Origin: Pseudomonas parakoreensis
GTDB lineage: Bacteria; Pseudomonadota; Gammaproteobacteria; Pseudomonadales; Pseudomonadaceae
Length of the DNA: 64,000 nt
Direction: 5' to 3'
Assembly: GCF_021602155.1 (NCBI RefSeq)
Contig: NZ_BQHY01000019.1
Coordinates: forward strand, 24,869 to 88,868
The notes below the pieces were generated by a model that was not told the origin of the DNA, made no database searches, and was given only the letters and a program-made list of their open reading frames with translations. Shown in pieces: positions 28,298 to 38,585 of the stretch. Every line of letters begins with the position of its first letter. The stretch's first letter is position 1. The position numbers and the translations under genes are program-made.

Positions 28298-29747
28298 GGA
28301 CCTCTCCTGTAGACGAGCGCGACGGCAGGTTCTTGAAAGCCGCCAGCGCGCGTTCGCGCGAAGCCCCGAGATTGACGATCGGCGCCGGATAGTTGGCGAC
28401 GCCGAACAGTCCGCCGGCGCTGGCCGGGTCATGTACTTCTTTCTTGTTCAGGCCAGCCAGCTCAGGCAGCCAGTGCTTGATGAACAAGCCTTCGCTGTCG
28501 AATTTTTCCGATTGGCTGATCGGGTTGAAAATACGGAAGTACGGTGCCGAATCAGTACCGGTCGAAGCGCTCCATTGCCAGCCGCCGTTGTTCGCTGCCA
28601 GGTCGCCGTCGATCAGGTGACGCATGAAAAAACGCTCGCCTTCACGCCAGTCGATCAACAGGTTTTTGGTCAGGAACATCGCCACCACCATCCGCAGACG
28701 GTTGTGCATCCAGCCGGTTTCCAGCAATTGGCGCATGGCCGCATCAATGATCGGCAAACCGGTGCGCGCTTCTTGCCACGCGGCCAGATCGTCCGGCGCA
28801 TCACGCCAGGCCAGGGCCTCGGTTTCCGTGCGAAACGCGCGGTGACGCGATACCCGTGGGTAGCCGACCAGAATGTGCTTGTAGAACTCACGCCACAGCA
28901 GCTCGTTGATCCACGTCACCGCGCCGACCTTGCCGCTGTCGAACTCGCCCTGATTGCTTTGCAGGGCCGCATGCAGGCATTGGCGCGGCGAAATCACCCC
29001 GGCGGCCAGATAGGCCGAGAGTTGACTGGTGCCGGGTTTGGCCGGGAAGTCGCGTTCGCTCTGGTAGTAGTCGATCTGCGCGTCGGCGAAGGTGTCGAGA
29101 CGGCGCCGGGCTTCCTGCTCGCCTGCCGGCCACAGGGCGCGCAATGACTCGCTCGGTGCTGCAAAACCTTTGATTGAGGCCGGCACCGGATCGCTGTCGA
29201 CATTCAGCTTCGCTTGCTTGCCGGGGGCTTTTACCAACGCTGGCACCGAACGATGCAGGCGCTCATAGCAAACCTTGCGAAACTGGCTGAACACCTGAAA
29301 GTAAGTTTCGGTTTTGGTCAGTACCGTGCCGGGTCTGAACAGCAGTTGATCGAGGTAGCTGTGAAACGCGATGCCTCTGGTTCTCAGGGTCGCGGCGACT
29401 GCGGCGTCGCGCTGGCTTTCGTGGACGCCGTATTCTTCATTGGCGTGCACGGTTTCCACGTTCAGTTGCCGGCAAAGCTCAAGCAACACCGCCGGTGCCT
29501 GATCCCAATGGTCGGCAGTGCGCAGCAGCAACGGGATATTCAGCGCACCAAGGCTGGCACTCAATTCACGCAGGTTGCGCAGCCAGAAGTCGATCTTGCA
29601 CGCCGCGTCGTCATGTTCCAGCCACTGCTGCGGGCTCAACAGATACACGGCAACCGTCGGGCCGCGCGCAGCGGCAGCCGCGAGGGCGGTGTTGTCATGT
29701 TGGCGCAAGTCGCTGCGCAGCCAGATCAATTGCATCGCGGTTTCCAT
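28290..29747 (-). CDS. phrB: Class I DNA photolyase
   Basis: Uses blue light and FADH to split cyclobutane pyrimidine dimers. 485 residues from ATG 29747; an internal ATG at 29735 (MQLIWLRSDLR, with GGAAA 8 bp upstream) gives 481 and is the more usual N-terminus. The antenna domain comes first, then the FAD domain with TGLPIIDAAMRQLLETGWMH and NNGGWQWSASTGTD. The 29747 ATG overlaps the merR stop (TAATG), which favours coupled translation. Light repair beside a LitR-like regulator is expected. Confidence 0.95.
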   Translation of the reverse strand: METAMQLIWLRSDLRQHDNTALAAAAARGPTVAVYLLSPQQWLEHDDAACKIDFWLRNLRELSASLGALNIPLLLRTADHWDQAPAVLLELCRQLNVETVHANEEYGVHESQRDAAVAATLRTRGIAFHSYLDQLLFRPGTVLTKTETYFQVFSQFRKVCYERLHRSVPALVKAPGKQAKLNVDSDPVPASIKGFAAPSESLRALWPAGEQEARRRLDTFADAQIDYYQSERDFPAKPGTSQLSAYLAAGVISPRQCLHAALQSNQGEFDSGKVGAVTWINELLWREFYKHILVGYPRVSRHRAFRTETEALAWRDAPDDLAAWQEARTGLPIIDAAMRQLLETGWMHNRLRMVVAMFLTKNLLIDWREGERFFMRHLIDGDLAANNGGWQWSASTGTDSAPYFRIFNPISQSEKFDSEGLFIKHWLPELAGLNKKEVHDPASAGGLFGVANYPAPIVNLGASRERALAAFKNLPSRSSTGEVHE

Positions 29748-30688
29748 TAAATCAGCCCACGCTGAACGAGTACCTGATGGGCCGAGAGCGAATCTTCGGC
29801 CAGGATCAAATCAGCGATCTCAAGGGGTCTTACGGACAACTCGGTCTGGTGGATGCATACCGTTGGTCCGACGAGCATTTTTGCCGCGCTGATGCCGTTC
29901 AGCAGTTTCGGCAGCTGCGCCAGGTTCATTGCCTTGCTGGAATACAGCAGCACTCCTCGCGCTTGCAGATGATCGACCGCCAGCGCCAGTTCTCCGGCCG
30001 GAAGAGGCCAGTCGAACACTTGTACCGGGCAGTCGGCACTGCTGATCAGCCACGCGCAGAGCCACAGGTGTGGTTCCAGCGCGAGGTCCGAGTGATTGAT
30101 CAGCAGCAGCGGTGCAGCGTGCAATTGCCGATTGTTATGGTAGATGCGCGCGCCGAATTTGCTGCGCAACCACGAATAAAAGAACACACGCTCCATCTGC
30201 GCACCGAACTGTCCTTGCCAGCGCTGTTCGAGTTCGGCCAGCAGCGGCAGGAGTAATTGCTCGCACAGCGTGCGTGGCGGGTACAGGGCCATGGCCTGGT
30301 TGATGCTGTCGTCGAGATTGCGCTCATTGAGCTGGATGACGGCGCCGAGCAAGGACTGACGCTGTCGTTGCCAGTCATTCTCCACCGTCTCGGTGAAGGC
30401 TTGCGGCGCGTCGAGCAACGGTTTGACCTGACTGACCGCCACGCCTCGGTTGAGCCAGGTCAGAATGGTCAGGATCCGTTGCACATGTTCGCTGGAGTAC
30501 AGACGATGGCCCTTGGGCGTGCGCTGCGGCACGATCAACCCGTAACGGCGCTCCCAGGCGCGCAGGGTAATGGCGTTGACGCCGGTCTGCCGCGCCACTT
30601 CGCGGATGGGCAGCCAGCCCTCGTCGAGGGCTTTCTTGAAGTCCGCGCCGAGGTCTTCCCGGGCGCTGCTGTCGAGTGTGTCGTTCAT
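29747..30688 (-). CDS. MerR-family regulator resembling class II LitR/PplR (light-responsive)
   Basis: 313 residues from the ATG at 30688, overlapping the upstream stop as TGATG. The MerR DNA-binding domain is at about 27-95 (IREVARQTGVNAITLRAWER, RYGLIVPQRTPKGHRLYSSE). The remainder resembles the helical bundle and Rossmann domain of CarH/LitR proteins, but the B12-ligating DxHxxG motif is absent: the equivalent stretch reads LLLINHSDLALEPH. P. putida PplR1 is a B12-independent regulator of photolyase and lipid genes that works with a LOV protein; none is encoded here. Probably represses its own operon in the dark. Confidence 0.85.
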   Translation of the reverse strand: MNDTLDSSAREDLGADFKKALDEGWLPIREVARQTGVNAITLRAWERRYGLIVPQRTPKGHRLYSSEHVQRILTILTWLNRGVAVSQVKPLLDAPQAFTETVENDWQRQRQSLLGAVIQLNERNLDDSINQAMALYPPRTLCEQLLLPLLAELEQRWQGQFGAQMERVFFYSWLRSKFGARIYHNNRQLHAAPLLLINHSDLALEPHLWLCAWLISSADCPVQVFDWPLPAGELALAVDHLQARGVLLYSSKAMNLAQLPKLLNGISAAKMLVGPTVCIHQTELSVRPLEIADLILAEDSLSAHQVLVQRGLI

Positions 30689-31650
30689 CAAATGGCGTTT
30701 CGCAGGCTGAGGTTTTCCGGATGCGGCTGCAGGTACACCTGTTGCGCGATGTACGGATCCGGGTGTTGGCGAAAATGATGTTTGAGCAAGGTCAGCGGCA
30801 CCACCAGCGGCACGATGCCGTGACGGTATTGGCCGATGACATGTTGCATTTCCTGTTTGTCTTCAGGGCTGATCGCCTGTTTCAGGTAGCCGCTGATGTG
30901 CTGCAGGACGTTACTGTGGGTGCGGCGGGTGGCGCATTTCTTCAACGCGCTCATCAGCTCGCTGAAATAGCGCGGGCCGAGTTCGACCGGATCGGTCTGG
31001 GCCATGTTGCCCAGCAATTTGCCCAAGGCTTTGTATTGCTCAGGGTTGTGCGCCATCAACAGGTATTTGTAGCGCGAGTGGAATTCGGTCAGTGCGCGGC
31101 GGCTCAAGCCTTGTTTGAGCACTTGTTGCCAGGCGCTGTAGGCGAGTACGCGGGTGATAAAGTTCTCCCGCAACACCGGATCGTTCAGACGTCCGGCTTC
31201 TTCCACTGGCAGATCCGGGTGCTGTGCGCAGAACGCCTGGGCATAGATGCCACGGCCGCCGCCATTCACCGGCGCGCCGTTGGCGTGATAGACCTTGACC
31301 CGCTCCAGACCGCATGAAGGCGACTGTTGCATGAAGATGTAGCCGCAAATGTCATTGAGCTCGCCGGCCATTTTCTGCCCGTAGGCCGCCAGCGGTTCGG
31401 TGACATTGATCTGCGGGTTGACGGTGCCGACCGCTTCAGGAGCGTCCGGATCCCCGACCAGCCGGATCGGCTCGCGAGGAATGCCCAGGCCAATCGCGAC
31501 TTCAGGACAAACCGGGACGAATTCGAAATGCTCGGCGAGGGTGCGGCTGCACAGCCGCGATTCCTTGTGCCCGCCGTTGTAGCGCACTTCGGCGCCCATC
31601 AGGCAGGCGCTGATGGCGATTTTGGGCCGCAAAGCAGAAAGATCGGACAT
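30688..31650 (-). CDS. DUF523 and DUF1722 two-domain protein
   Basis: 320 residues from the ATG at 31650, with GAGG 6 bp upstream. The N-terminal DUF523 domain (1-150) contains ISACLMGAEVRYNGGHKES, two cysteine positions (ACL, LCSRT) and the SPSCG motif; the C-terminal DUF1722 domain is at about 190-310. DUF523 resembles cysteine desulfidase-like or thiol-binding folds; no activity is established. First gene of the nine-gene operon and closest to the two TGTACA operator pairs. Homologues are commonly linked to photolyase genes. Confidence 0.88.
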   Translation of the reverse strand: MSDLSALRPKIAISACLMGAEVRYNGGHKESRLCSRTLAEHFEFVPVCPEVAIGLGIPREPIRLVGDPDAPEAVGTVNPQINVTEPLAAYGQKMAGELNDICGYIFMQQSPSCGLERVKVYHANGAPVNGGGRGIYAQAFCAQHPDLPVEEAGRLNDPVLRENFITRVLAYSAWQQVLKQGLSRRALTEFHSRYKYLLMAHNPEQYKALGKLLGNMAQTDPVELGPRYFSELMSALKKCATRRTHSNVLQHISGYLKQAISPEDKQEMQHVIGQYRHGIVPLVVPLTLLKHHFRQHPDPYIAQQVYLQPHPENLSLRNAI

Positions 31651-31670
31651 GCACACCTCGAATCTATTCC

Positions 31671-31694
31671 TGTACAGGTATTTATTTCTGTACA
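31671..31694. promoter_or_regulatory. PplR/LitR-type operator 1 (TGTACA-N12-TGTACA)
   Basis: TGTACA at 31671-31676 and TGTACA at 31689-31694, exactly 12 bp apart. This matches the direct repeat T(G/A)TACA-N12-TGTA(C/T)A reported for P. putida PplR1 (from memory). It lies 21-44 bp before the first ATG of the minus-strand operon, downstream of the predicted -10. Confidence 0.75.
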
Positions 31695-31704
31695 ACTTTT
31701 CCTC

Positions 31705-31732
31705 AGCATAGATTCATGCGTGTACAAGTCAA
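31705..31732 (-). promoter_or_regulatory. Predicted sigma-70 promoter of the light-type operon
   Basis: Read on the minus strand: -35 TTGACT (31727-31732), a 16-bp spacer and -10 TATGCT (31705-31710). The -35 hexamer lies inside the 12-bp gap of operator 2 and the spacer starts with its TGTACA. Occupancy of operator 2 should block RNA polymerase. Confidence 0.6.
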
Positions 31733-31744
31733 CTCATTTGTATA
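31721..31744. promoter_or_regulatory. PplR/LitR-type operator 2 (TGTACA-N12-TGTATA)
   Basis: TGTACA at 31721-31726 and TGTATA at 31739-31744, exactly 12 bp apart, again an exact match to the reported PplR1 consensus on either strand. It covers the -35 region of the operon promoter. Confidence 0.75.
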
Positions 31745-31771
31745 AGTTTTTCCAGGTTTAACGCTCTCAAC

Positions 31772-31796
31772 TGTGGGAGCGAGCTTGCTCGCGAAG
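31772..31796. repeat. Single REP unit (GTGGGAGCGAGC family)
   Basis: One arm only, TGTGGGAGCGAGCTTGCTCG followed by CGAA, with no inverted partner nearby. It contains a small internal palindrome (GCGAGCTTGCTCGC). It lies between the Trp-rich protein gene and the light-type operon promoter. Confidence 0.75.
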
Positions 31797-31817
31797 GCGT
31801 CGGATCACGGGGAGTGG

Positions 31818-33087
<1,270 letters not shown>

Positions 33088-33213
33088 ACTTCTAGCGTTC
33101 TCGTTCTGACAGCTTGGCCTATGGTTAAACAATAGAGCCTGCCCGATAGAAAAGATCCCTGCTTATAAAAATAGACTAGTGATCAGGGTAAAACGCCACG
33201 CGAGGAAGATGTC

Positions 33214-34116
33214 ATGCGCATATTGCTGACCGGCGGTACTGGTTTGATCGGACGTCAGCTCTGTCAGTATTGGTCCAGGCAAGGCCATCAACTGACGGTG
33301 TGGAGTCGGCGTCCGGAGAAAGTCGCGCAGATCTGCGGTGCGCAGGTGCGTGGTATTGCTCGTCTCGAAGACTTCGGCAACGAGCCACTGGACGCAATCG
33401 TCAATCTGGCTGGAGCACCGATCGCGGATCGGCCATGGACCCATCGGCGCAAAGCGTTGTTGTGGAGCAGCCGCATCACCCTGACCGAAACCCTGCTGGC
33501 GTGGCTGGAAGCGCGACAACAGAAACCGGCGTTGTTGATTTCCGGTTCTGCAGTCGGTTGGTACGGTGACGGCGGTGAGCGCGAGCTGACCGAGGATTCA
33601 CCGCCGGTGATCGACGATTTTGCCAGCCAGTTGTGCATTGCCTGGGAGGAAACCGCGCAGCGTGCCGAAGCGTTGGGCGTGCGCGTGGTGCTGGTACGAA
33701 CCGGGCTGGTGCTATCAGCCGAGGGCGGCTTTTTGTCGCGGCTGTTGCTGCCGTTCAAGCTTGGGCTGGGCGGGCCTTTGGGCAATGGTCGGCAGTGGAT
33801 GCCATGGATTCATATTGATGATCAAATCGCCCTGATTGATTTTCTTCTGCACCGCGATCAGGCGAGCGGTCCCTATAATGCCTGCGCGCCGAAACCGGTG
33901 CGCAATCGCGAGTTTGCCAAGACGCTGGGCAGCGTGCTGCACCGTCCGGCGTTCATGCCGATGCCGGCCCTGGCGCTGAAGGTCGGGCTTGGCGAAATGT
34001 CTTTGCTGTTGCTGGGTGGCCAACGCGCCATGCCGGCACGCTTGCTGGAAGCGGGTTTCACTTTCCAGTTCACGGATTTGCGCGCGGCTCTGGATGATCT
34101 CTCCGGCCGCCTTTGA
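33214..34116 (+). CDS. TIGR01777-family NAD-dependent epimerase-like oxidoreductase
   Basis: 300 residues of the extended SDR type with cofactor motif [13 protein letters not shown] at the N-terminus, [10 protein letters not shown] for the catalytic Ser/Tyr region, and the C-terminal DUF1731 part ([20 protein letters not shown]). E. coli YfcH is the namesake; the substrate is unknown. It precedes hemH by 13 bp on the same strand, so the two are probably cotranscribed from a promoter in the TGTACA-containing region. Confidence 0.88.
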   Translation: MRILLTGGTGLIGRQLCQYWSRQGHQLTVWSRRPEKVAQICGAQVRGIARLEDFGNEPLDAIVNLAGAPIADRPWTHRRKALLWSSRITLTETLLAWLEARQQKPALLISGSAVGWYGDGGERELTEDSPPVIDDFASQLCIAWEETAQRAEALGVRVVLVRTGLVLSAEGGFLSRLLLPFKLGLGGPLGNGRQWMPWIHIDDQIALIDFLLHRDQASGPYNACAPKPVRNREFAKTLGSVLHRPAFMPMPALALKVGLGEMSLLLLGGQRAMPARLLEAGFTFQFTDLRAALDDLSGRL

Positions 34117-34129
34117 AATAGGACGATGC

Positions 34130-35155
34130 ATGACCGATCACGCCTTGCTTCTGGTCAACCTGGGCTCCCCGGCCTCGACTTCGGTGGCCGATGTACGCAG
34201 CTACCTCAATCAGTTTCTGATGGACCCGTACGTGATCGACCTGCCGTGGCCGGTGCGGCGGCTGTTGGTGTCGCTGATTCTGATTAAACGCCCCGAACAA
34301 TCGGCCCATGCCTACGCGTCGATCTGGTGGGAGGAGGGTTCGCCGCTGGTGGTGCTGAGCCGTCGTCTGCAACAGCAGGTGACCACCCAGTGGACCCATG
34401 GCCCGGTGGAACTGGCCATGCGTTACGGCGAGCCGTCGATTGAAACGAAATTGCTGCAACTGGTCGCCGCCGGGCACAAGCGCATTACCCTGGCGCCGCT
34501 TTATCCACAGTTCGCCGACAGCACCACCACTACGGTAATCGAAGAAGCCAAGCGGGTGATTCGCGAGAACCGACTCGACGTGAACCTGTCGGTGCTGCAA
34601 CCGTTTTACGATCAGCCGGAATACCTCGATGCACTGGTCGCCAGCGCCCAACCGCACTTGCAGCAGGATTACGATCACTTGCTGCTGAGTTTTCATGGCC
34701 TGCCGGAGCGGCACCTGACCAAGCTCGATCCAACGGGCTATCACTGCTTAAAAAACGAAGACTGCTGCAAGAATGCCTCGCCGGCCGTGCTGGCCACCTG
34801 TTACCGCGCTCAGTGCCTGCGCACTGCCTCCGAGTTCGCCAGGCGCGCGGGCATTGCCGATGGCAAATGGTCGGTGTCGTTTCAGTCGCGTCTGGGGCGG
34901 GCGAAGTGGATCGAACCCTACACCGAAGCGCGGCTGGACGAGCTGGCGAAAAGCGGCGTGAAAAAGATTCTGGTGATGTGCCCGGCGTTTGTCGCCGATT
35001 GCATCGAGACGCTGGAAGAGATCGGGGATCGCGGCCAGGAACAGTTCCGCGAGGCGGGGGGCGAGGAGCTGGTGCTGGTGCCGTGCCTGAATGACGACCC
35101 GCAATGGGCGAAGGCGTTGGCAACCCTGTGCGAGAGAGCGCCGTTGGCCCTCTGA
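34130..35155 (+). CDS. hemH: Ferrochelatase
   Basis: Inserts ferrous iron into protoporphyrin IX, the last step of heme synthesis. The ATG at 34130 gives 341 residues starting at [16 protein letters not shown], the family N-terminus. The catalytic His is in [13 protein letters not shown]. The cysteine-rich stretch DCCKN...ATCYRAQC is seen in pseudomonad enzymes. Location 13 bp after a light-operon-adjacent gene is notable, because protoporphyrin IX is a photosensitiser. Confidence 0.96.
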   Translation: MTDHALLLVNLGSPASTSVADVRSYLNQFLMDPYVIDLPWPVRRLLVSLILIKRPEQSAHAYASIWWEEGSPLVVLSRRLQQQVTTQWTHGPVELAMRYGEPSIETKLLQLVAAGHKRITLAPLYPQFADSTTTTVIEEAKRVIRENRLDVNLSVLQPFYDQPEYLDALVASAQPHLQQDYDHLLLSFHGLPERHLTKLDPTGYHCLKNEDCCKNASPAVLATCYRAQCLRTASEFARRAGIADGKWSVSFQSRLGRAKWIEPYTEARLDELAKSGVKKILVMCPAFVADCIETLEEIGDRGQEQFREAGGEELVLVPCLNDDPQWAKALATLCERAPLAL

Positions 35156-35160
35156 AAGCA

Positions 35161-35233
35161 TCGCGAGCAGGCTCGCTCCCACAGGGGATCTTCAGCGCAC
35201 CGAAGATCAATGTGGGAGCGAGCCTGCTCGCGA
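35161..35233. repeat. REP-type inverted repeat (GTGGGAGCGAGCCTGCTCGCGA family)
   Basis: Twenty-three-base arms at 35161-35183 and 35211-35233 flank a 27-base loop between the convergent hemH and uraA genes. The loop itself holds GATCTTC and GAAGATC. Confidence 0.9.
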
Positions 35234-35266
35234 AAGCTATCTGTCAGACAATAAAGATCTAAAGCC

Positions 35267-36541
35267 TTAGATCAGCGGCTCATCCGCCTTCTTGTGCTTC
35301 CAGCTGTCATTGCCCGGCAGGATCAGGTTCAGCGCAATCGCCACCACCGCGCACAACGCGATGCCTTTGAGGCCGAAGTCGTCCGGGCCGGTGCCAGTGC
35401 CGACCAGCACACCGCCGATGCCGAACACCAGAGTCACCGAGACGATCACCAGATTGCGCGCTTCGCCCAGATCGATCTTGTGGCGGATCAGGGTGTTCAT
35501 CCCCACCGCGGCAATCGAGCCGAACAGCAGGCACAGAATCCCGCCCATCACCGGCACCGGAATGCTTTGCAGCAGCGCGCCGAACTTGCCGATGAACGCC
35601 AGGGTGATGGCGAAGATCGCCGCCCAGGTCATGATTTTCGGGTTGTAGTTCTTGGTCAGCATCACCGCGCCGGTCACTTCGGCATAGGTGGTGTTCGGTG
35701 GGCCGCCAAACAGGCCGGCGGCCGTGGTAGCGATGCCGTCACCCAGCAAGGTGCGATGCAGGCCCGGCTTCTTCAGGTAGTCACGACCGGTCACGCTGCC
35801 CACGGCAATGACGCCGCCGATGTGCTCGATGGCCGGCGCCAGCGCCACCGGAACGATGAACAGGATCGCCTGCCAGTTGAACTCGGGTGCCGTGAAGTGC
35901 GGCAGGGCGAACCATGGCGCGGCAGCAATCTTCGCGGTATCGACCACGCCGAAATAGAACGACATGGCAAAACCGACCAGCACCCCGGAAATGATCGGCA
36001 CCAGGCGGAAAATGCCTTTGCCGAACACCGCCACGATCAACGTGGTCAGCAGCGCCGGCATCGAGATCATCATCGCGGTCTGGTAATGGATCAGCTCGGA
36101 ACCATCACCCGCCTTGCCCATTGCCATGTTCGCGGCAATCGGCGCCATCGCCAGGCCGATGGAGATGATCACCGGACCGATCACCACCGGTGGCAGCAGA
36201 CGGTCAATGAAGCCGGTGCCTTTGATCTTCACGGCAAGGCCGAGGAAGGTATAGACGAAACCGGCCGCCATCACGCCGCCCATGGTCGCGGCGAGGCCGA
36301 ACTGGCCCTTGGCGAGAATGATCGGGGTGATGAAGGCAAAGCTCGACGCGAGGAACACCGGCACCTGACGCCCGGTGACGATCTGGAACAGGATCGTCCC
36401 TAAACCCGCGGTAAACAGTGCCACGTTCGGGTCAAGGCCCGTGATCAGCGGCATCAGCACCAGGGCGCCGAAAGCCACGAACAGCATCTGGGCACCGGAC
36501 AGCACCGTGCGCCAGAGCGGATCGTTGAACTCTTGCTGCAT
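35267..36541 (-). CDS. uraA: Uracil permease (NCS2 family)
   Basis: Proton-coupled uracil symporter of 424 residues and about 14 membrane segments. The NCS2 signature region includes PAIEHIGGV, with the substrate-binding Glu and the proton-coupling His, and GGPPNTTYAEVTGAV. It follows upp by 2 bp on the minus strand, forming an uptake-and-salvage pair. Confidence 0.95.
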   Translation of the reverse strand: MQQEFNDPLWRTVLSGAQMLFVAFGALVLMPLITGLDPNVALFTAGLGTILFQIVTGRQVPVFLASSFAFITPIILAKGQFGLAATMGGVMAAGFVYTFLGLAVKIKGTGFIDRLLPPVVIGPVIISIGLAMAPIAANMAMGKAGDGSELIHYQTAMMISMPALLTTLIVAVFGKGIFRLVPIISGVLVGFAMSFYFGVVDTAKIAAAPWFALPHFTAPEFNWQAILFIVPVALAPAIEHIGGVIAVGSVTGRDYLKKPGLHRTLLGDGIATTAAGLFGGPPNTTYAEVTGAVMLTKNYNPKIMTWAAIFAITLAFIGKFGALLQSIPVPVMGGILCLLFGSIAAVGMNTLIRHKIDLGEARNLVIVSVTLVFGIGGVLVGTGTGPDDFGLKGIALCAVVAIALNLILPGNDSWKHKKADEPLI

Positions 36542-36543
36542 GT

Positions 36544-37182
36544 TTACGCGTCCTTCTGCTTGGTGCCGAAGATCTTGTCACCGGCGTCGCCAAGCCCAGG
36601 GATGATGTAACCGTGCTCGTTCAAACGCTCATCGATGGACGCGGTGTAGATGGTCACGTCCGGGTGAGCCTTTTCTACGGCAGCAATGCCTTCGGGCGCT
36701 GCGACCAGCACCATCGCGCGGATGTCCTTGCAGCCGGCTTTCTTCAACAGGTCGATGGTCGCGACCATGGAGCTGCCGGTAGCGAGCATCGGGTCGATGA
36801 TCATCGCCAACCGTTCGTCGATTTCCGGAACCAGTTTTTCCAGGTAGGTGTGCGCTTGCAGGGTTTCTTCGTTGCGGGCGACGCCCACTGCGGAAACCTT
36901 GGCGCCCGGGATCAGACTCAGCACGCCTTCGAGCATGCCGATGCCGGCGCGCAGGATCGGCACGACGGTGATCTTCTTGCCGGCGATTTTCTCCACCGAC
37001 ACGGTGCCGCACCAACCTGGAATATCGTAGGTTTCCAGGGGCAGGTCTTTGGTAGCTTCATAGGTCAACAGGGCGCCGACTTCCTGAGCAAGCTCACGGA
37101 AATTCTTGGTGCTGATGTCAGCGCGGCGCATCAGGCCGAGTTTATGGCGGATCAGCGGATGGCGGATCTCGAGGATGGGCAT
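36544..37182 (-). CDS. upp: Uracil phosphoribosyltransferase
   Basis: Converts uracil and PRPP to UMP. 212 residues; PRPP-binding loop [19 protein letters not shown] and the C-terminal uracil-binding hood [12 protein letters not shown] are intact. First gene of upp-uraA, divergent from hpt across 162 bp that must carry both promoters. Confidence 0.97.
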   Translation of the reverse strand: MPILEIRHPLIRHKLGLMRRADISTKNFRELAQEVGALLTYEATKDLPLETYDIPGWCGTVSVEKIAGKKITVVPILRAGIGMLEGVLSLIPGAKVSAVGVARNEETLQAHTYLEKLVPEIDERLAMIIDPMLATGSSMVATIDLLKKAGCKDIRAMVLVAAPEGIAAVEKAHPDVTIYTASIDERLNEHGYIIPGLGDAGDKIFGTKQKDA

Positions 37183-37344
37183 GGAAAAACTCCGGCGGCG
37201 GGCAAAAAAACCGGCCTAGATTAATCTATCCGAGGGTGATGTCCTATAGGACATTGAGTACGTTAGTCCATTAACGCTTGATTCGACCTCGCGGGATGCG
37301 TACCTTTGCCCGCTTTTCCAATTCCGCCACCCCTGGAGAGCGCC

Positions 37345-37902
37345 ATGTCCGCTGATCTCGAGCATATCCGTCAAATCATGCGAGAGGCTGACTGCCTGTA
37401 CACCGAAGCTGAAGTCGAGGCCGCCATCGCCCGCGTCGGTGCACACATCAACGAACAACTGGCCGACAGCAACCCGGTGGTGTTCTGCGTGATGAACGGC
37501 GGCCTGATCTTCTCCGGCAAACTGCTGACTCACCTGCAATTCCCGCTGGAAGCCTCCTACCTGCACGCGACCCGTTATCGTAACGAAACCAGCGGCGGCG
37601 ACCTGTTCTGGAAAGCCAAGCCGGAAGTCTCGTTCATCGACCGCGACGTGCTGATCATTGACGACATCCTCGACGAGGGTCACACCCTGGGCGCGATCAT
37701 CGACTTCTGCAAACACGCCGGCGCGCGCAAAGTGCACACCGCCGTGCTGATCGACAAGGACCACGACCGCAAGGCGCGTCCTGACCTGAAGGCCGACTTC
37801 GTCGGCCTGCCATGCGTTGACCGCTACATCTTCGGTTACGGCATGGACTACAAAGGCTACTGGCGTAACGCCAACGGGATCTTTGCCGTTAAAGGCATGT
37901 AA
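37345..37902 (+). CDS. hpt: Hypoxanthine-guanine phosphoribosyltransferase
   Basis: Salvages hypoxanthine and guanine with PRPP. The ATG at 37345, with TGGAGAG close upstream, gives 185 residues. PRPP motif LIIDDILDEGHTLGA is clear, and CVMNGGLIFSGKL is the family N-terminal loop. It is divergent from upp-uraA, so purine and pyrimidine salvage are clustered. Confidence 0.93.
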   Translation: MSADLEHIRQIMREADCLYTEAEVEAAIARVGAHINEQLADSNPVVFCVMNGGLIFSGKLLTHLQFPLEASYLHATRYRNETSGGDLFWKAKPEVSFIDRDVLIIDDILDEGHTLGAIIDFCKHAGARKVHTAVLIDKDHDRKARPDLKADFVGLPCVDRYIFGYGMDYKGYWRNANGIFAVKGM

Positions 37903-37910
37903 GCAAGATC

Positions 37911-37988
37911 AAAAGATCGCAGCCTTCGGCAGCTCCTACAGGGGATTGATGTACACCCTGTAGGAGCTGCCGAAGGCTGCGATCTTTT
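37911..37988. repeat. REP-type inverted repeat (GTAGGAGCTGCCGA family)
   Basis: Thirty-base arms at 37911-37940 and 37959-37988 with an 18-base loop, between hpt and the next gene on the same strand. Confidence 0.9.
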
Positions 37989-38036
37989 GCTTTTAATCCC
38001 ATGCTAGAGTGCTCGGCCCCGCCCCCGGAGCCCGTC

Positions 38037-38522
38037 ATGAGCCTTCTGATCCGCAGCTTTGCCGCCTTCTTGCTGACCCTCAGCCTGCCCCTGGCCGCCG
38101 CCCCGGCGCCGATGCACAGTCAGTTTCTACCGCCAGACGACTTGACCCTGCGTGATGCCGAACCCGAGCAGCAACAACTGCTGCAGGTCACCGATTATTC
38201 GGTGGTGGTCGGTGCGCAACGCCAGTCCAATCAGCAGCCGATTCCGGTGACCTCACCGTTGATGATCCGCCTCAAGGGCAAGTCGCTGAACAAGGGCGCA
38301 ACCATCACCCAGGTGCTGGTCAATTTCGACGGCGAAAGCAAAAGCCTGAAAAAACCGGTTTATGACGACACGCGCAAAACCCTGACCCTGTTCTACCCGC
38401 TGGCCCAGTACCGGGTGGTGATCGACCTGCTGCGCAACGACACCGTGTATGTACAGTTCCTCAGTTACGCCAACGGCCACATCTGGGCCGATCTGCACAC
38501 CGGAGCCGTTCGTGCGCGTTGA
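38037..38522 (+). CDS. Conserved secreted protein of unknown function
   Basis: 161 residues from the ATG at 38037 (GGAG 9 bp upstream), preferred over the ATG at 38001 inside the spacer because it starts a normal signal peptide (SLLIRSFAAFLLTLSLPLAA, cleavage near APA). The mature part is beta-rich and polar, with no cysteine and no known motif. It has the look of a small periplasmic or envelope protein. It lies between hpt and the PA4642-like gene. No function is proposed. Confidence 0.75.
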   Translation: MSLLIRSFAAFLLTLSLPLAAAPAPMHSQFLPPDDLTLRDAEPEQQQLLQVTDYSVVVGAQRQSNQQPIPVTSPLMIRLKGKSLNKGATITQVLVNFDGESKSLKKPVYDDTRKTLTLFYPLAQYRVVIDLLRNDTVYVQFLSYANGHIWADLHTGAVRAR

Positions 38523-38585
38523 GCCTTGAGGCTGGGCAGGGGTAAACTGCCCGCCCCGTGTAATGTCTGCGAGCTGGAGTCGGCA

